In this document: in pieces, positions 37,001 through 49,000 of the stretch
How positions within the stretch are numbered: position 1 is the first letter of the stretch
Layout of the letters: every line of letters starts with the position of its first letter
Source: Microbacterium sp. MF43
Lineage (GTDB): Bacteria; Actinomycetota; Actinomycetes; Actinomycetales; Microbacteriaceae
Reading direction: 5' to 3'
Assembly: GCF_012847295.1 (NCBI RefSeq)
Contig: NZ_JABBDY010000003.1
Location: forward strand, 682,001 to 746,000
DNA length: 64,000 bases
Notes under the pieces: generated by a model
Seen by the model: the letters and a program-made list of their open reading frames with translations, nothing else
Told to the model about the DNA's origin: nothing
Database searches by the model: none
Position numbers and translations under genes: made by a program

Positions 37001-40000
37001 CCGACACGTTCCGCGCGAGACGCTGAGCCGAGCCGCCGACGTTGACCCACAGGTCGCGATCGGTCGCGCGCCACTCGCGCAGGCTCTTGTACGCGTCGGT
37101 GCCGGAGTAGGTCGTCCCGTTGCCTGCCAGGTAGGGCACGACGGGGAAGCGGACGGAGCCGATCGTGAAGGTGTCGCTGCGCGAGTACCACGTGCCCAGC
37201 ACCTTGAAGCGGACGGTGATGCGGAAGCGCAGCGGCACGTCGCCGTTCGAGTCGGCGTCGCGGGAGTCGGCGCTCACGGAGAGGTCGAGGCCCACGCCGA
37301 GGCTGATCTCGAACAGCTTGAAGTCGAAGTACACCTCGACGCTCGCGCCGCCGCCGATGAACAGCGTGTACCAGACGATGCCGTTCTGCTCGTGGGTGAG
37401 GAACGAGATCTCGAGGTGGAAGTCGCCGCGGATGCCCATGAACGAGCCGCCGAGCTGCATGCGGCCGGAGAGGGTCAGGCTGAAGTTGCCGTCGGAGTTG
37501 AGGAAGATCGTGCCCGAGAGCCCGAAGCCGAAGAACGACAGGCCGGCGTACGCGTCGAGGTACCAGTCGCCCGCAGCGAACGTCGAGTCGGTCGAGCTCG
37601 TCTTGCCCACCTCGATCGTGAACCCGGCGCTGAAGCTGAACAGCCGCAGCAGCGTCACAGAGCCGGTCAGCGAGAGCTTGAAGCCCGGGTCGACCCCGGC
37701 GCGCACCACTCCGGTCGTGTTGATGCGGAGCGTTCCGTTGGCCGAGAGGCTGAAGACGAAGGCATCCGCCGACGCGCTCACCGCCACCGACATGACGAAG
37801 CCGTCGCTGTAGATGCCGGCCACGCCGTTGGCGGTGAACCGCAGGCCGGCCAGGTCGAACGCGACGCCGAACCGCATCTCGAACGCTCCCGCCGCGATGC
37901 GGATCTCGGCGAAGCCGCTGCCGCGGGCGAAGCCGAGGAAGTCGATCGAGCCGTCCAGCCGCAGCAGGAACCCGGGGGCGACCTGGGTGGAGCCGAACGT
38001 CGCGGCGGCTCCCGTCGTGTTGATCGCGAGCACGGCGCTCACCGAGAAGCCCAGTCCGACCGACCCGCCGAACCCGGCGCCGAGCGAGAGGTCGAGGCGG
38101 GCGACGAGGCCCTTGCTGTTGATGCGGAAGCCGCTGTCGCGCAGCACCACGCTGCCGAAGACGTCGAGCGACGCGGCGCCGTTGACGAGCAGGCTGATCT
38201 CGTTCGCGCCGACTGTCAGCACCAGATGCCCGTTGATGTCGAGCACGTTCATGACCTTGAGCGAGCCGTACATCTCGAGGCGGAAGCCCGAGACGACGTT
38301 GATCGTCTGGTTCGCCACGACGAGCTGTCCGCCCGACCGCTGGAACCCGCCGAACACCGTGACGCCGTTGACGGTCTGCGACTCGACGACGAAGGTGCGG
38401 ATCTGACGTGCGCTCGCGAACGTGTTGATCTCGAGCAGGAACTGCCCGTTGAGCGTGAGGCCCGGGATCGAGTTGACCCCCAGCGTCAGCTGCACACGGC
38501 CGACGACACCGGTCTGCGCTCCGACGTACACGGCGAGGTTGAGCGCGCCCGTCAGGGACCCCAGGTACGGGATGGTCGTGCCCACCATGCCGTCCACCTT
38601 CAGGTAGGCGGTCCCGTTCGGGTCGATCGCCGCCGTGATGCCGACGAAGCCCGTGAGCGTGAACGCCCCGCCGATCGTGAGTTCGGCCTGGATGCTGGCG
38701 ACGATGTAGATCGCGCCGCCCGCGGGGGCCGTCGGGTCGGGCTGGCCGTCGATGCCGGGAGGAGACTTCGGGATGTAGAACACCGGCGCCTGGCCCGGCA
38801 GCAGCAGCGGCAGGAAGGCGTTGGGCACGACGAACGTCTGATCGGCCAGCGTGGTGTTGAAGATGACGCTGACCGATCCGGTGGCCGAGAACAGCGATCC
38901 CACGTTCGGCAGGCCGATGTTGACGCCCTTCGCGACGCGGATGCTGCCGGCGACGCCGGGGATCGCGCCGTTGTCGGTGCGCGTCGAGATCATCAGCACG
39001 CCGGTGACCGAGCCGTACTCCAGTCGCGCCGCACCCGATCCGAACGAGAGCGTGCCGGTGAGGAAGAGGTCCATCGACGGCGTCGGCGGGTTCATCGAGA
39101 TGTTGAGGTACAGGCCTCCCTGCACCCGCATGAGCTCGGTTCCGCCCGGCGCCACGATCAGCTGGCCGAGGATCTGGAAGCCGAAGCTGAAGGGCTGCAG
39201 CACGAACGTCTCGGTGAGGTCGGAGCCGCCGGGGCCGACGCCCGGGAGGGTGACCACCTCGGTCTTGACCTCGTTGGTGAGGTTGATGCGCAGCTGGGCC
39301 GAGCCGTCGAGGTGGATGCCGAACTGCTCGAGCGCTTCGAAGTTGGTCTCGATGGTCGCGACGCCCCAGAACTGCGGCACGGGATGCATCGGGTTGGTCT
39401 CCTCGTCGCCGACGAGGAGGACGAAGCGCCCGGATGTCGCGCCGAGCGTGCCGAGGCCGTAGACGTCGATCTGCCCGGCGAACGTCAGGATGAACAGGAG
39501 CCGCTCGTAGTCGATCTCGAGCACGACCGCGGCCTTGATGTGCATGAGCGGTTCGTCGAGGAAATCGCCCGCCTGCAGCATGATGCCGCCGGACAGCTCG
39601 ATGTAGAACGACGTGCCCTGCTCGATCGTGCGGAAGGTGTCGCTGCCGCCGGCGGAGAGGTTGCCGGCCGAGTCCGCCCACGCGCCGGCGTTGAAGGTGA
39701 CCGTGACGGTGCCGGCGCTCAGGGCGCCGCTGAGCGTGTAGGAGTACACGGCGAGCCCGCCCGCGTAGTGGACTGCCGCGAACGCGAGGCCCTGCGTCCC
39801 CCCGCCCGAGAACGTGAGGTCGTCGCTGCCGAGCTTCGTGACGTCGACGGTCGTTCCAGCCGTGGGCGTGAGCCGCACACCGAACCAGATCCGCGGCAGG
39901 ATCGCCCCGGCGGTCAGGTTCGACTCGGGCGTCGCGGCACCGGCGTGGCTGGCGGCGGCGAACGCGGTGCCGGCCGTGTTCTGCCAGCTGCCGTCGAGGA

Positions 40001-43000
40001 ACGTGATGACGAGGTCGCCCGAGAAGTGCCCCGTGAAGAAGTAGCGGTAGGTCGTGCCGCTCACGAGCATCGGGGATCCGATGACGATGAGCTCGACTCC
40101 GCCGGCGGTGATCGTCAGCTCCGCGCCGAGGTCGGTGATGCTGGCGCGGTCGATCGCGACGCCGTCGAGCAGGCCGAACGTGATGTCGACCCAGCCGCGA
40201 CCGGCGAGATCCTTCACGTCGACGACGGAGCCGGGCGTCGGGTCCGCCAGGCCGGAGGTCGGCGCCGTGAGGGTGAAGCTCTCGGTCTCGGCGGCGTTGA
40301 GGCGTCCACCCAGGTCGGCGAACCGGCCGGCGAGGAAGGTGACGGTGTAGGCGCCGGCGGTGAGCGTGGCGGTGAAGGAGTACCGGTAGACGTCGCTCGT
40401 GCCGACCCGCACGGGGGCCGAGAGGGCGATGAGGTTGCCGGCCGCGTCGCGGAACTCGATCTCGTCGCCGTTGATCGTGGAGTGGTCGATGCCGAAGCCC
40501 GACGATCCGAGGAAGCGGATCTCGAGGTACTTCAGCGCGTTGAGGAGGTCGCGGCCGATGGACGATCCCGAGAGCGGGAGCGGCACCTGATCGACCGCCG
40601 GGGTGGCGGGGTCGTCGCCGGTGCGGACGGCGTCCGCGGTCGCGCCGACCACGAAGAAGGACTGGGTGACGGTGGTCCCCGCCGGGGGCGCACGTGCCGG
40701 GCTGATGTCGAATGCCGTGAGGTCGAAGACGATGTCGACGCGTCCCGCGATGAAGGCTCCGTTGAGCAGGTAGCGGTAGACGTTGCCGCCGAGCGGGATG
40801 ACGCCGACGATCTGGACGCCGTTCCCGCCGGGGCCGCTGATGGTGAACTCGTTGCCGTCGACCGAGCCGGGCACGATCGTCCACGCCTGGCCGCCGACCG
40901 TCACGGGCGGGGTGAAGGTCACGTCGAGGTAGGTCATCGTGCGGCTCGGGAGCGTCACCGGCGCGGCGACGCCCGGCTGCGTGCCGGTCGTCGGCGCGGC
41001 GCCCGTGTACGGCGTGGTGCCGTCCGGCAGCGTGTACGACCACGCCGTCGGGTCGAGGGTGACCGTGACGACATCGCCTGCCTGGAGCGGAGCCGACAGC
41101 TGGTACCTCACCCACACCACGCCGTCGACGATCTGCAGGAGCGTCGTCGCGACGATCGTCAGGGCGACCGCCACACCGCCCCGCATGACCGTGAGAGTGA
41201 ACTCGGCGCCGCCGTCGGTGAGCGTCGCGGGGTCGATGAGCAGGCCGGTCGGCGAGACGAACGGCACGTCGATGTAGTCGCGAACCGGGGCGGCGGTGGG
41301 GGCATCCGGAGCCGGCGCAGCCGTCGCGGCGTAGCTCGCCGACGTCGCCGACACGGTGACCGCCGACGACGTCACCGACGCGTCGGCCCGCTCGATGATC
41401 ACGGGGATGAGGAACTGCAGCGCCGTCGCGCCCTGGCGCACCGTGCGGCTCGGGTCGCGGTCGATGGTCCATCCCGCGGCGGCCGTGAAGCTGATGGCGC
41501 CGAGGCGGGCGAGGACGGATGCCGCGTCCAGCGCGTAGTCGACGGGGAGCCCGGCGACATCCGCCGTCGGGAAGGTCACGACGAGATCGGTGGTCCACAC
41601 CAGGTCGGCGCCGCCGCGTGTCACGGTGGCCGCGGTGGGTGTGACGGCGGCGGCGTACGACCATGCGCCGGCGATTCGGGTGAGGGTGATGCCGTGTCCG
41701 GCGTCGTACTCCCCCGTGAGCCAGTAGCGGATGCGGATCGTGCCGGGCGTCACGGTCGCGACCTGCACCGGCGCGCGGGCAGCGTCGAGCACGATCGTTC
41801 CGAGTCCCTCGCCGTAGAGGTCGAACTCTGCGGCGAGGTCGAGGATCGAGGCGAGGTCGAGGGTGCGGCCGTTCACCACGGCGTCGAAGTCGATGTCGAT
41901 GAACGCGGTCGGCGAGATCGTGAGCGTCTGGCCGGGCTGCGAGCCGCCCGTGACGGTGCCTCGGTAGCCGACGGTGGCACCGGTCAGCGCGGCGCTCAGG
42001 TCGCCCGCCGTGCCGAACGTCGTGACGATGACGGGGATGCGGAACTCGCCCGGCGCACCGGTGGCGGTGACGGCGACGGTCGGATCGACGGCGACCTGCC
42101 AGCCCACCCCGGTGAACGCGAGGCCGTTGAGGCGCGTGATGATCGAGTCGGGGTCGACCTCGAAGCCGGCGGGGACTCCGAGCTCCCCCGCGAGCGGGAA
42201 GCGCACCCCGATGGTGGTGCGGACCGGAAGCGGGGCGGGCTGCCCGTTGGAGGCGGTCGGTCGCTGCGGCAGGTCGGTCAGCGTCACCGGGCCGCTCAGC
42301 GTGAGGAGGTACGACCAGCTCCCGGTGAGGAAGGTGAGGTTGACCGCGCCCGTGGTGGCGAAGCGTCCGGTGAGCCAGTACCGGTACGTCGCGGTCGTCG
42401 CGGTCGTCGTGACGAGCTGCGGGGCCTGCGTGCCGTCGATGGCGACGGTGCCGAGGCCGGCGCCGGTCAGCTGGAACTCCGCGCCCAGGTCGGTGATCGA
42501 CGCGGGGTCGATCCGGAACAGCGCCGGGTTGGTGAAGGTCACCTCGATCCACGCGCGCCCGTTGACGACGTTGATGTCGACCTTCGCGCCGGGCATCGGG
42601 TTCGTCACGGTCGCCGTGGCGCCGACGACCGTGAAGGCGAGCGTCGTGGCCGCGCTGCCCGCGCCCTGCGTCGTGCCGGCCGACGTCGTGAGATCGGCGT
42701 TCTCGATCGCGCCGGCGGCGAACCTCAGCTCCCAGCGGCCCATTCCCAGGGCGGCCGTGCCGATCGCGTAGCGGAAGCGCGTCGTGCCGGTGATGCGGAC
42801 GGCGGCCTCCAGCAGGTTCGTGCCGGGCTCGAGGTCGGCGACCTTGACGACGTCGACCCGCGCGCCGTTGAGGATGTAGTACGCGCCGGTGGCGTCGGTG
42901 AGGAGCTCGACGAACACGATGCCGCTCGCCGTCGTCACGGCGACGATGGGCACCGGCTTGCCGGTGACGGTGGAGCGCTGCGTCGTGCCGTACCAGAGCG

Positions 43001-46000
43001 TGAACTCCTGCCCGTCGTCGAGGATGCCCGACAGGTCGAGGGTCGCACCGGCCGGCGGCGTGTAGGTCACGTCGATGTACTTGACCGAGCCGCTCGCACC
43101 GTTGACCACGCCGACGTCGACGCTGCCGCCGTTGCCGGTCGGCGAGCCGAGGCCGACCGTCGGCGCCGTGCCGGTGCCGATCGGGTCGAGCCCGGTGGGA
43201 ACGGTGAACGTGACCTCCTGGCCGGACGAGTTGCGGAAGCCCATCTTGAGCTTGCCGTAGAGGGTCAGCAGGCGGATCTGGTCGGGGAAGTCGGCGAGGA
43301 ACAGGATCACGACGTTGCCCGTCGACACCTTCGAGAGGTCGGCGTACAGGCGCCCGCTGATCGAGATGTTGTCCTGCGCGAAGTTCAGCTTGCCGACGAT
43401 GAGGATCTTGCCGTCGGTGGAGATCTTGATGATCACCTGGCCGTTGAAGACCGCCTGCGACGTGTAGATCGAGAAGATCTTCGCCGAGCCGGTGATCACC
43501 ATCGGCGATGTGAAGGCGGCGAGGAACCCGCTCTCGCCCGGCGTCGTCGACAGCCGCTTCGCCTGGGCGGCGACCTGCTGCTGCAGCGACGCCATCCATT
43601 CGTCCGCGTTCAGCACGGTGGGCAACTGGAACGCCGACGACCGCAGTGCGAGCGGATCTTCGATCGACGGGAGGGTCTTGAAGAACTCCACCCCGCCCGC
43701 GAAGTCGTTGATCGTGAGTCCGGAGGTCGGCTCGAGCAGGATGCCGCCGGGCACGTTGACGCTCAGGTAGACCTGCAGCGGGCCGAGTTCGGAGAGTCCG
43801 AGACGGATGCCGAACCCTGCCAGGCCCGCGATCGAGATCGTGCCCTCGAGCCCCAGGTAGAACACGCGCTGGTGCACGGGCGTGGTGGTGTCGAAGACGC
43901 CGATGATCGAGTAGTTCGAGTCGAGCTTCAGGATGCCGCCCACGAGCCCGGCCGACACGTCGCCGCCGAACATCTTGCCCTTTACGGTGACGCCGATCGA
44001 GTCGATGCCGATGATCGGGAACTTGCCCTCGATCAGCAGGGAGGGCTGGATCCGGATGCCCTGGATGGCGCCGCTGATCTGGAGGCCGGAGAGTCCCTGG
44101 ATGCCCGTGACGCTCGCCGAGAGGATCAGGACGAAGTCGCCGGGCGCGTTCTCGACGTCGGCCCACTGGATGCCGATGGCGTCGATGCGCACCGGCAGGA
44201 AGCTCGGCCACTTGAACGAGTCACCGGTCGCCGAGCCGACCGACAGGAACACCCCGAAGCCGGTGAGCGCCTTGAACGAGCCGTCGCCGAGGATCGCGAA
44301 GTTGCGGCCCTCGCCGCCGACCTCGAACGACCCGATCTTGACCTTCGCGCCGACCGCGCCGAACGACGCCATGGTCTCGCTGCCGGTCGCGCCGGTGTTG
44401 AGCCGGAAGTCGCGCGCCGTGAGGGTCACGTACGTGCCGAGGCGGATCTCGAGGGTGTCGACGGTGAGCTGGAACGCGTCGACCTCGCCGTCGGTGAAGG
44501 TGAGCGCGATGCGGAACGCCTCATCGTCGGGGGTGCCGTCCGAACGTCTGTCGTCGGCGGTGAGCCGGTCGGTGAGCGTCGCTCCGAACGGACGGCCCGG
44601 GAAGAGTTTGGCGCCGCCGGTCGCGATGTAGATGACTCCGGTGAAGCCGGCGCTGCCGCTCACGCCGTTCGCGGGGAAGCGCACCTCGAGACCCGAGACG
44701 CCGACGCGGATGTCGTCGAGCTCGAGGATGCCGCCGAAGGTGATCTTGCGGTCGGCCGCGGTCGGCGTGAGCGCGTTGCCGGGGTCGGGCGTGCCGGTGG
44801 TCGGCGGCAGGCCGTAGGCCAGCTCGGCGGTGCCGAGCTTGAAGCCGTCGCCGTAGACGATGAGGCCGGGGATGACGTCGACCCCGGCAGGCGGCGTGTC
44901 GATGTTCGACCGCGTCGCCGGGTTGTACGGGCGCAGCGAGCCGGTGATGCCGAACGTCGGGAAGGTGATCGTCGCCGTGTTGATCCGCACGATCTCCTGG
45001 TCGGCGGCGCCCTTGGGGTCGTAGTTGACCTTCACGCCGGTCGCCTGCAGGCGGGCGACGTTCGGGATCTGCGCGTCGAGGGCCGAGACCTGGAGTCCCC
45101 ACTTTCCGGTGAGGCGGATGTCGACGTCTCCGCCGAGCAGTCCGAACACGTCGACCGCGAGCTCGAACGAGCCCATGACGCCGATCAGGTCGACGGTGAC
45201 GCCCGACTGCGTCTGCGCGGTGGACGGCGCGCCGGTCGTCGGGTTGCCGCCGAAGGCGAGCGAGGCGCGCTGCACGCCGAGGATCACCGAGACGAGCACC
45301 TTGCCGTCGGCGAAGCCGAAGCCGCCGAGCCCGACGGTGGGGCCCTGAAGCGTGAGCGGTCCGAGCGCGATGGGCGCGTTCTCGGCCCTCTCCCCCACGG
45401 TGCCCGCCGTCACGGCGAGCGTGAGGGACTGCGACGTGTTGTACACGGGCGCGCTGCTCGAGCCGCTGGCGATGCGGCCGGCCGTCATCGTGATCGTGAT
45501 GTTGCCCGATCCGGTGAAGAGGCCGAGCGTGTTGCCGGGGTTCTTGTCGCGCAGGAAGTAGCGGTAGGTCACGCTCGTGGCGTTCGCGGCGGCTCCCGCG
45601 ATCAGCAGCGGCGCACCGACCAGGATCGGCGTGCTGCCGTTGAGGGCGAGGTCGCCGACGAGACCGGAGATCGTGAACGGCGCGAGCGGGTTCGACTCGA
45701 TGATCGACTTGATGATCGGATCGGCGGTTCCGCCCGCTGTCGCCGGAAGCGACGTGTACGTCACGTCGATGTAACCCTGGGCGTTGAGCTGGGTCTGGCT
45801 GACCGAGGCGACGGCGAGCGAGGCGACGGGCCCGGGCTTCTGCCCGGGGGCCGCCGGAACGAAGACGTAGAACGTCTCCTGCTCCCCGACGAGCGGGGCG
45901 ATGAGGCTTCCGTCGTATGTCGCCGTCACGCTGCCCGCCAGGAACTTCACGGTGACGATGGCCGTGCTCGGCAGTGCCGGGCCGCTGATCGTGTACAGCC

Positions 46001-49000
46001 ACGTGTTGGCCTTGCCCGCGACGGCGGTCGGGACCGGGTTGACGGTCCAGGTTCCGGATGCCCCGGCGACGGTGACCTCGATCTCGTGGCCGATGTCGGT
46101 GACGGTGCCCGCGTTGATGGCGCCGTCGGTGGTGCGGAACGTGACTTCGAGGGTCGTGAGGCTCGTACCGGAGTAGACGGAGTTGCGCACGGGCGTGGCC
46201 AGGTCGGCCGAGACGATGACCGGCAGGTCTTCGGGCGTCGGCGGCGTGGGCGGTGCGGTCGGGAAGAGCGCGAAGCTCGAGACGCGGAAGCTGCCGAGCT
46301 GGAAGCCGGTGAGCGGCGAGATGGTGAAGGTCGCGAAGCCCGCCAGGCTCACGATGTTGGTGCCGCCGCTCTTGACGAGCGCGGTGGCGTTCCACAGCGA
46401 GAGGTCGAGCGTGCCGTCGGGCGAGCGGCCGAGGCGGAGCGAGCCGCCGAGGGTGACGACGTCGCCCGCGGTGATGACGACGTTCGACGCGAGGAAGCTG
46501 AAGGCCCCCGGTGCCACCGCTCCGGTCATGGTGCCCATGTCGGCGAGCGTGAACGAGAGCGTGCTGGAGGTGTTCACCTGGAACGACACCGTGCCGCTGA
46601 TCCCGAGCCCGTCGAGGCCCAGCAGCGCGATGGTTCCGGTCACGCGCATCGCCCAGCCGTCGGCTGCGGTCGCGCCCTTCTTGAACGCGACGGACGCGTT
46701 CTTGATGAGCACGCCCATCGCATCGGAGCGGATCGTGCCGTCGTCGTTCACGCCCGAGCCGATGAAGATCTCCAGGCCCGTGCCGGTGAACGCGTCGGAG
46801 CTGATCGCGAACTGCCCGGCCTTGATGGCGAGGACGCCGCCGAAGTTGAAGCTGAGGTCCTGGACGATGAACTGGAAGCGCGGCGCCTCTTCGAGGTCGA
46901 TCGTGAGCGTCTCGTCGCCCACGATGATCGACTGGGTGACGTCGGCGCCGGTGGTGTTGATGGTGAACCCGACCGAGGCGTTGAGCGCGAAGGATCCGGA
47001 TGCCGTCTGCGCGCGGCCCGTGATGATTCCGGCGACTCCACCCGTGGTGGTGGTGGCCGAAGGGCTGGTCGACGTGGTGGCGCCGGGAGAGAAGACCACC
47101 AGGAAGCCGGACCCGCCGACGATTCCGGGGTTGGTGCCGCCGATGCTCTGGCTGGAGTCGAGCGAGACGTTGGCGAGCGCGATCTTGGTGACCTGGTTGG
47201 GTGCGGTCCCGATCCGCTCGAAGGCGAAGTCCGCGCGGATCGAGATGCCGCCGGACCCGCCGATGCCGATCTGGATGTTCTTCGCGGCGACGCGGATGAA
47301 GGGTCCCTTGGGCAGCGACAGCACGCGGACGTTCGCCTGGAAGACCGGCCGGTTGCCGTCGGCTGCCCAGGTGACGGTGTAGCCGTCGGCGTTCTCGCTC
47401 ACCGTGGCGACGCCGGCGCCGAGCAGTGCGTCCACGGCCGTCTGCACAGTCGTCGCATCGGCGCCCACGGCGATCGAGGCGCTGATCTCGGCGAGTTCGA
47501 TCGAGCCGTCGAGGTCGGCGTCGATCGCAAGGGTGAAGGTGCCACTGGGTGCGTCGACGATGATCCGCTGCACCTCGGCGCGAGACGCCGTGCCGTCGGT
47601 GGTGGTGAGCACGTTGACACCGGCGAACTGGAACACCTCGTTGACGATGACGCCCTGACCGCCGACGACGATCGAGTTGAGCTGGAGCGACAGCTCGGCG
47701 GTGATCGTGAGCGGCAGTCCGCGCAGGCTCACGGCGCCGAAGATCTCGCCGGCCATGCCGTTGGGCGTGATGAGGAAGGCGCCGCCGCCGTTGACGAGCC
47801 GCAGCCCGACGTCGTTGGGCGTCGCGTCGTCGGCCGCATCGACGCCGTCGCCGCGGTCGTCGCCGATGAAGAGCTCGACCTCGGTGAACGCGATGCGCAC
47901 GATCTTCGTGCCGGTCGCCGTCTTCTTCTGCTCGAACAGCGCCACGCCCCGCAGCGTCTGGCCGAGGATCGTGACCTCGGCGGCGTCGCCGGTGCGTCCG
48001 ACCTGGACGACGAGCGTGTTCTTGGCGACCACGAGCGGGACGAGCGACGGTCCGACCTGCACGGTCGTGCTCACGTCGGCCGTCGTGTTGTTGATCTTGA
48101 CGATGACGTCGGCATCGATCGTGACGCCCGGCAGCACGGCGGGGTTGAGCACGAGGGATGCGGCGATGGCGCCGGCGATCCCGCTGCGGGTCACCAGCAG
48201 CGCGCCCGACGAGATCGTCACGGTGACGTAGGTCTGCGAGCCGTCCCCGAGCGCCAGCTCGACGTCCTTGAGTCCCAGCGTGATCGCGCCGGTCGAGCTG
48301 TTCTTGGCGAAGGCGAAGTCGCCGGTGAGGCGCTGCCCCATGACCTCGAGCGAGACGTCGAGGCCCGCGACGGCGATGCCAGTCTGGATGATCGTGCCGT
48401 CGAGGTCGTACGCCGCGGCGAGCGTGTTGACCTGCACCTCGAGCGTGCCAGAGAACGAGACGCCAGGGATCAGAAGCTCGACGGTCGCCTGGATGCGTCC
48501 CGCGATGCCGCCGGCGGCCGTGCTCGTCTTGGCCACGATGTCGAAGGCACCCGAGCCGTCGCGCACGATCACGACATCGCGGTCAGGGCTGCCCAGACGC
48601 AGGCCGACGTTCGCGAACCGGATCTTCTGCGTGGTGACGTCGAGGTCGGCGCCCGACCCGCCGAAGGCGCCGTCCGCGCCGACCGACGTGACCTTCTCGT
48701 ACGACACGTCCGCCGTCAGCTGCTGACCGGCGATGACGAGGGAGAGCCCGGTCACCCCGACCTTCAGGTAGGGCCCGGCCGGAAGCGTGAGCCGCAGGGT
48801 CTCGCCGCCGACGATGAACTCCTCGTCCACCGCGACCGGCACGACCTTGCCGCCGACGGTGCGCCGCATGTTGCTGATGTCGACGCGCACGGTGGCGCTC
48901 GCCTGGATGGCTGCGCCGAGGCGGATGGACGCGAGAGCGGAGATCGACCCGCCGAAGCCCTCGCTGGTGAGGAGCAGCAGCGCGGTGCCGCCGGAGAGGC

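Noticed and set aside
35602-44211. A 2,869-residue minus-strand frame within the giant gene
   Set aside because: It is an alternative frame of the same strand, extremely Arg-rich and without motifs, a GC-bias shadow.
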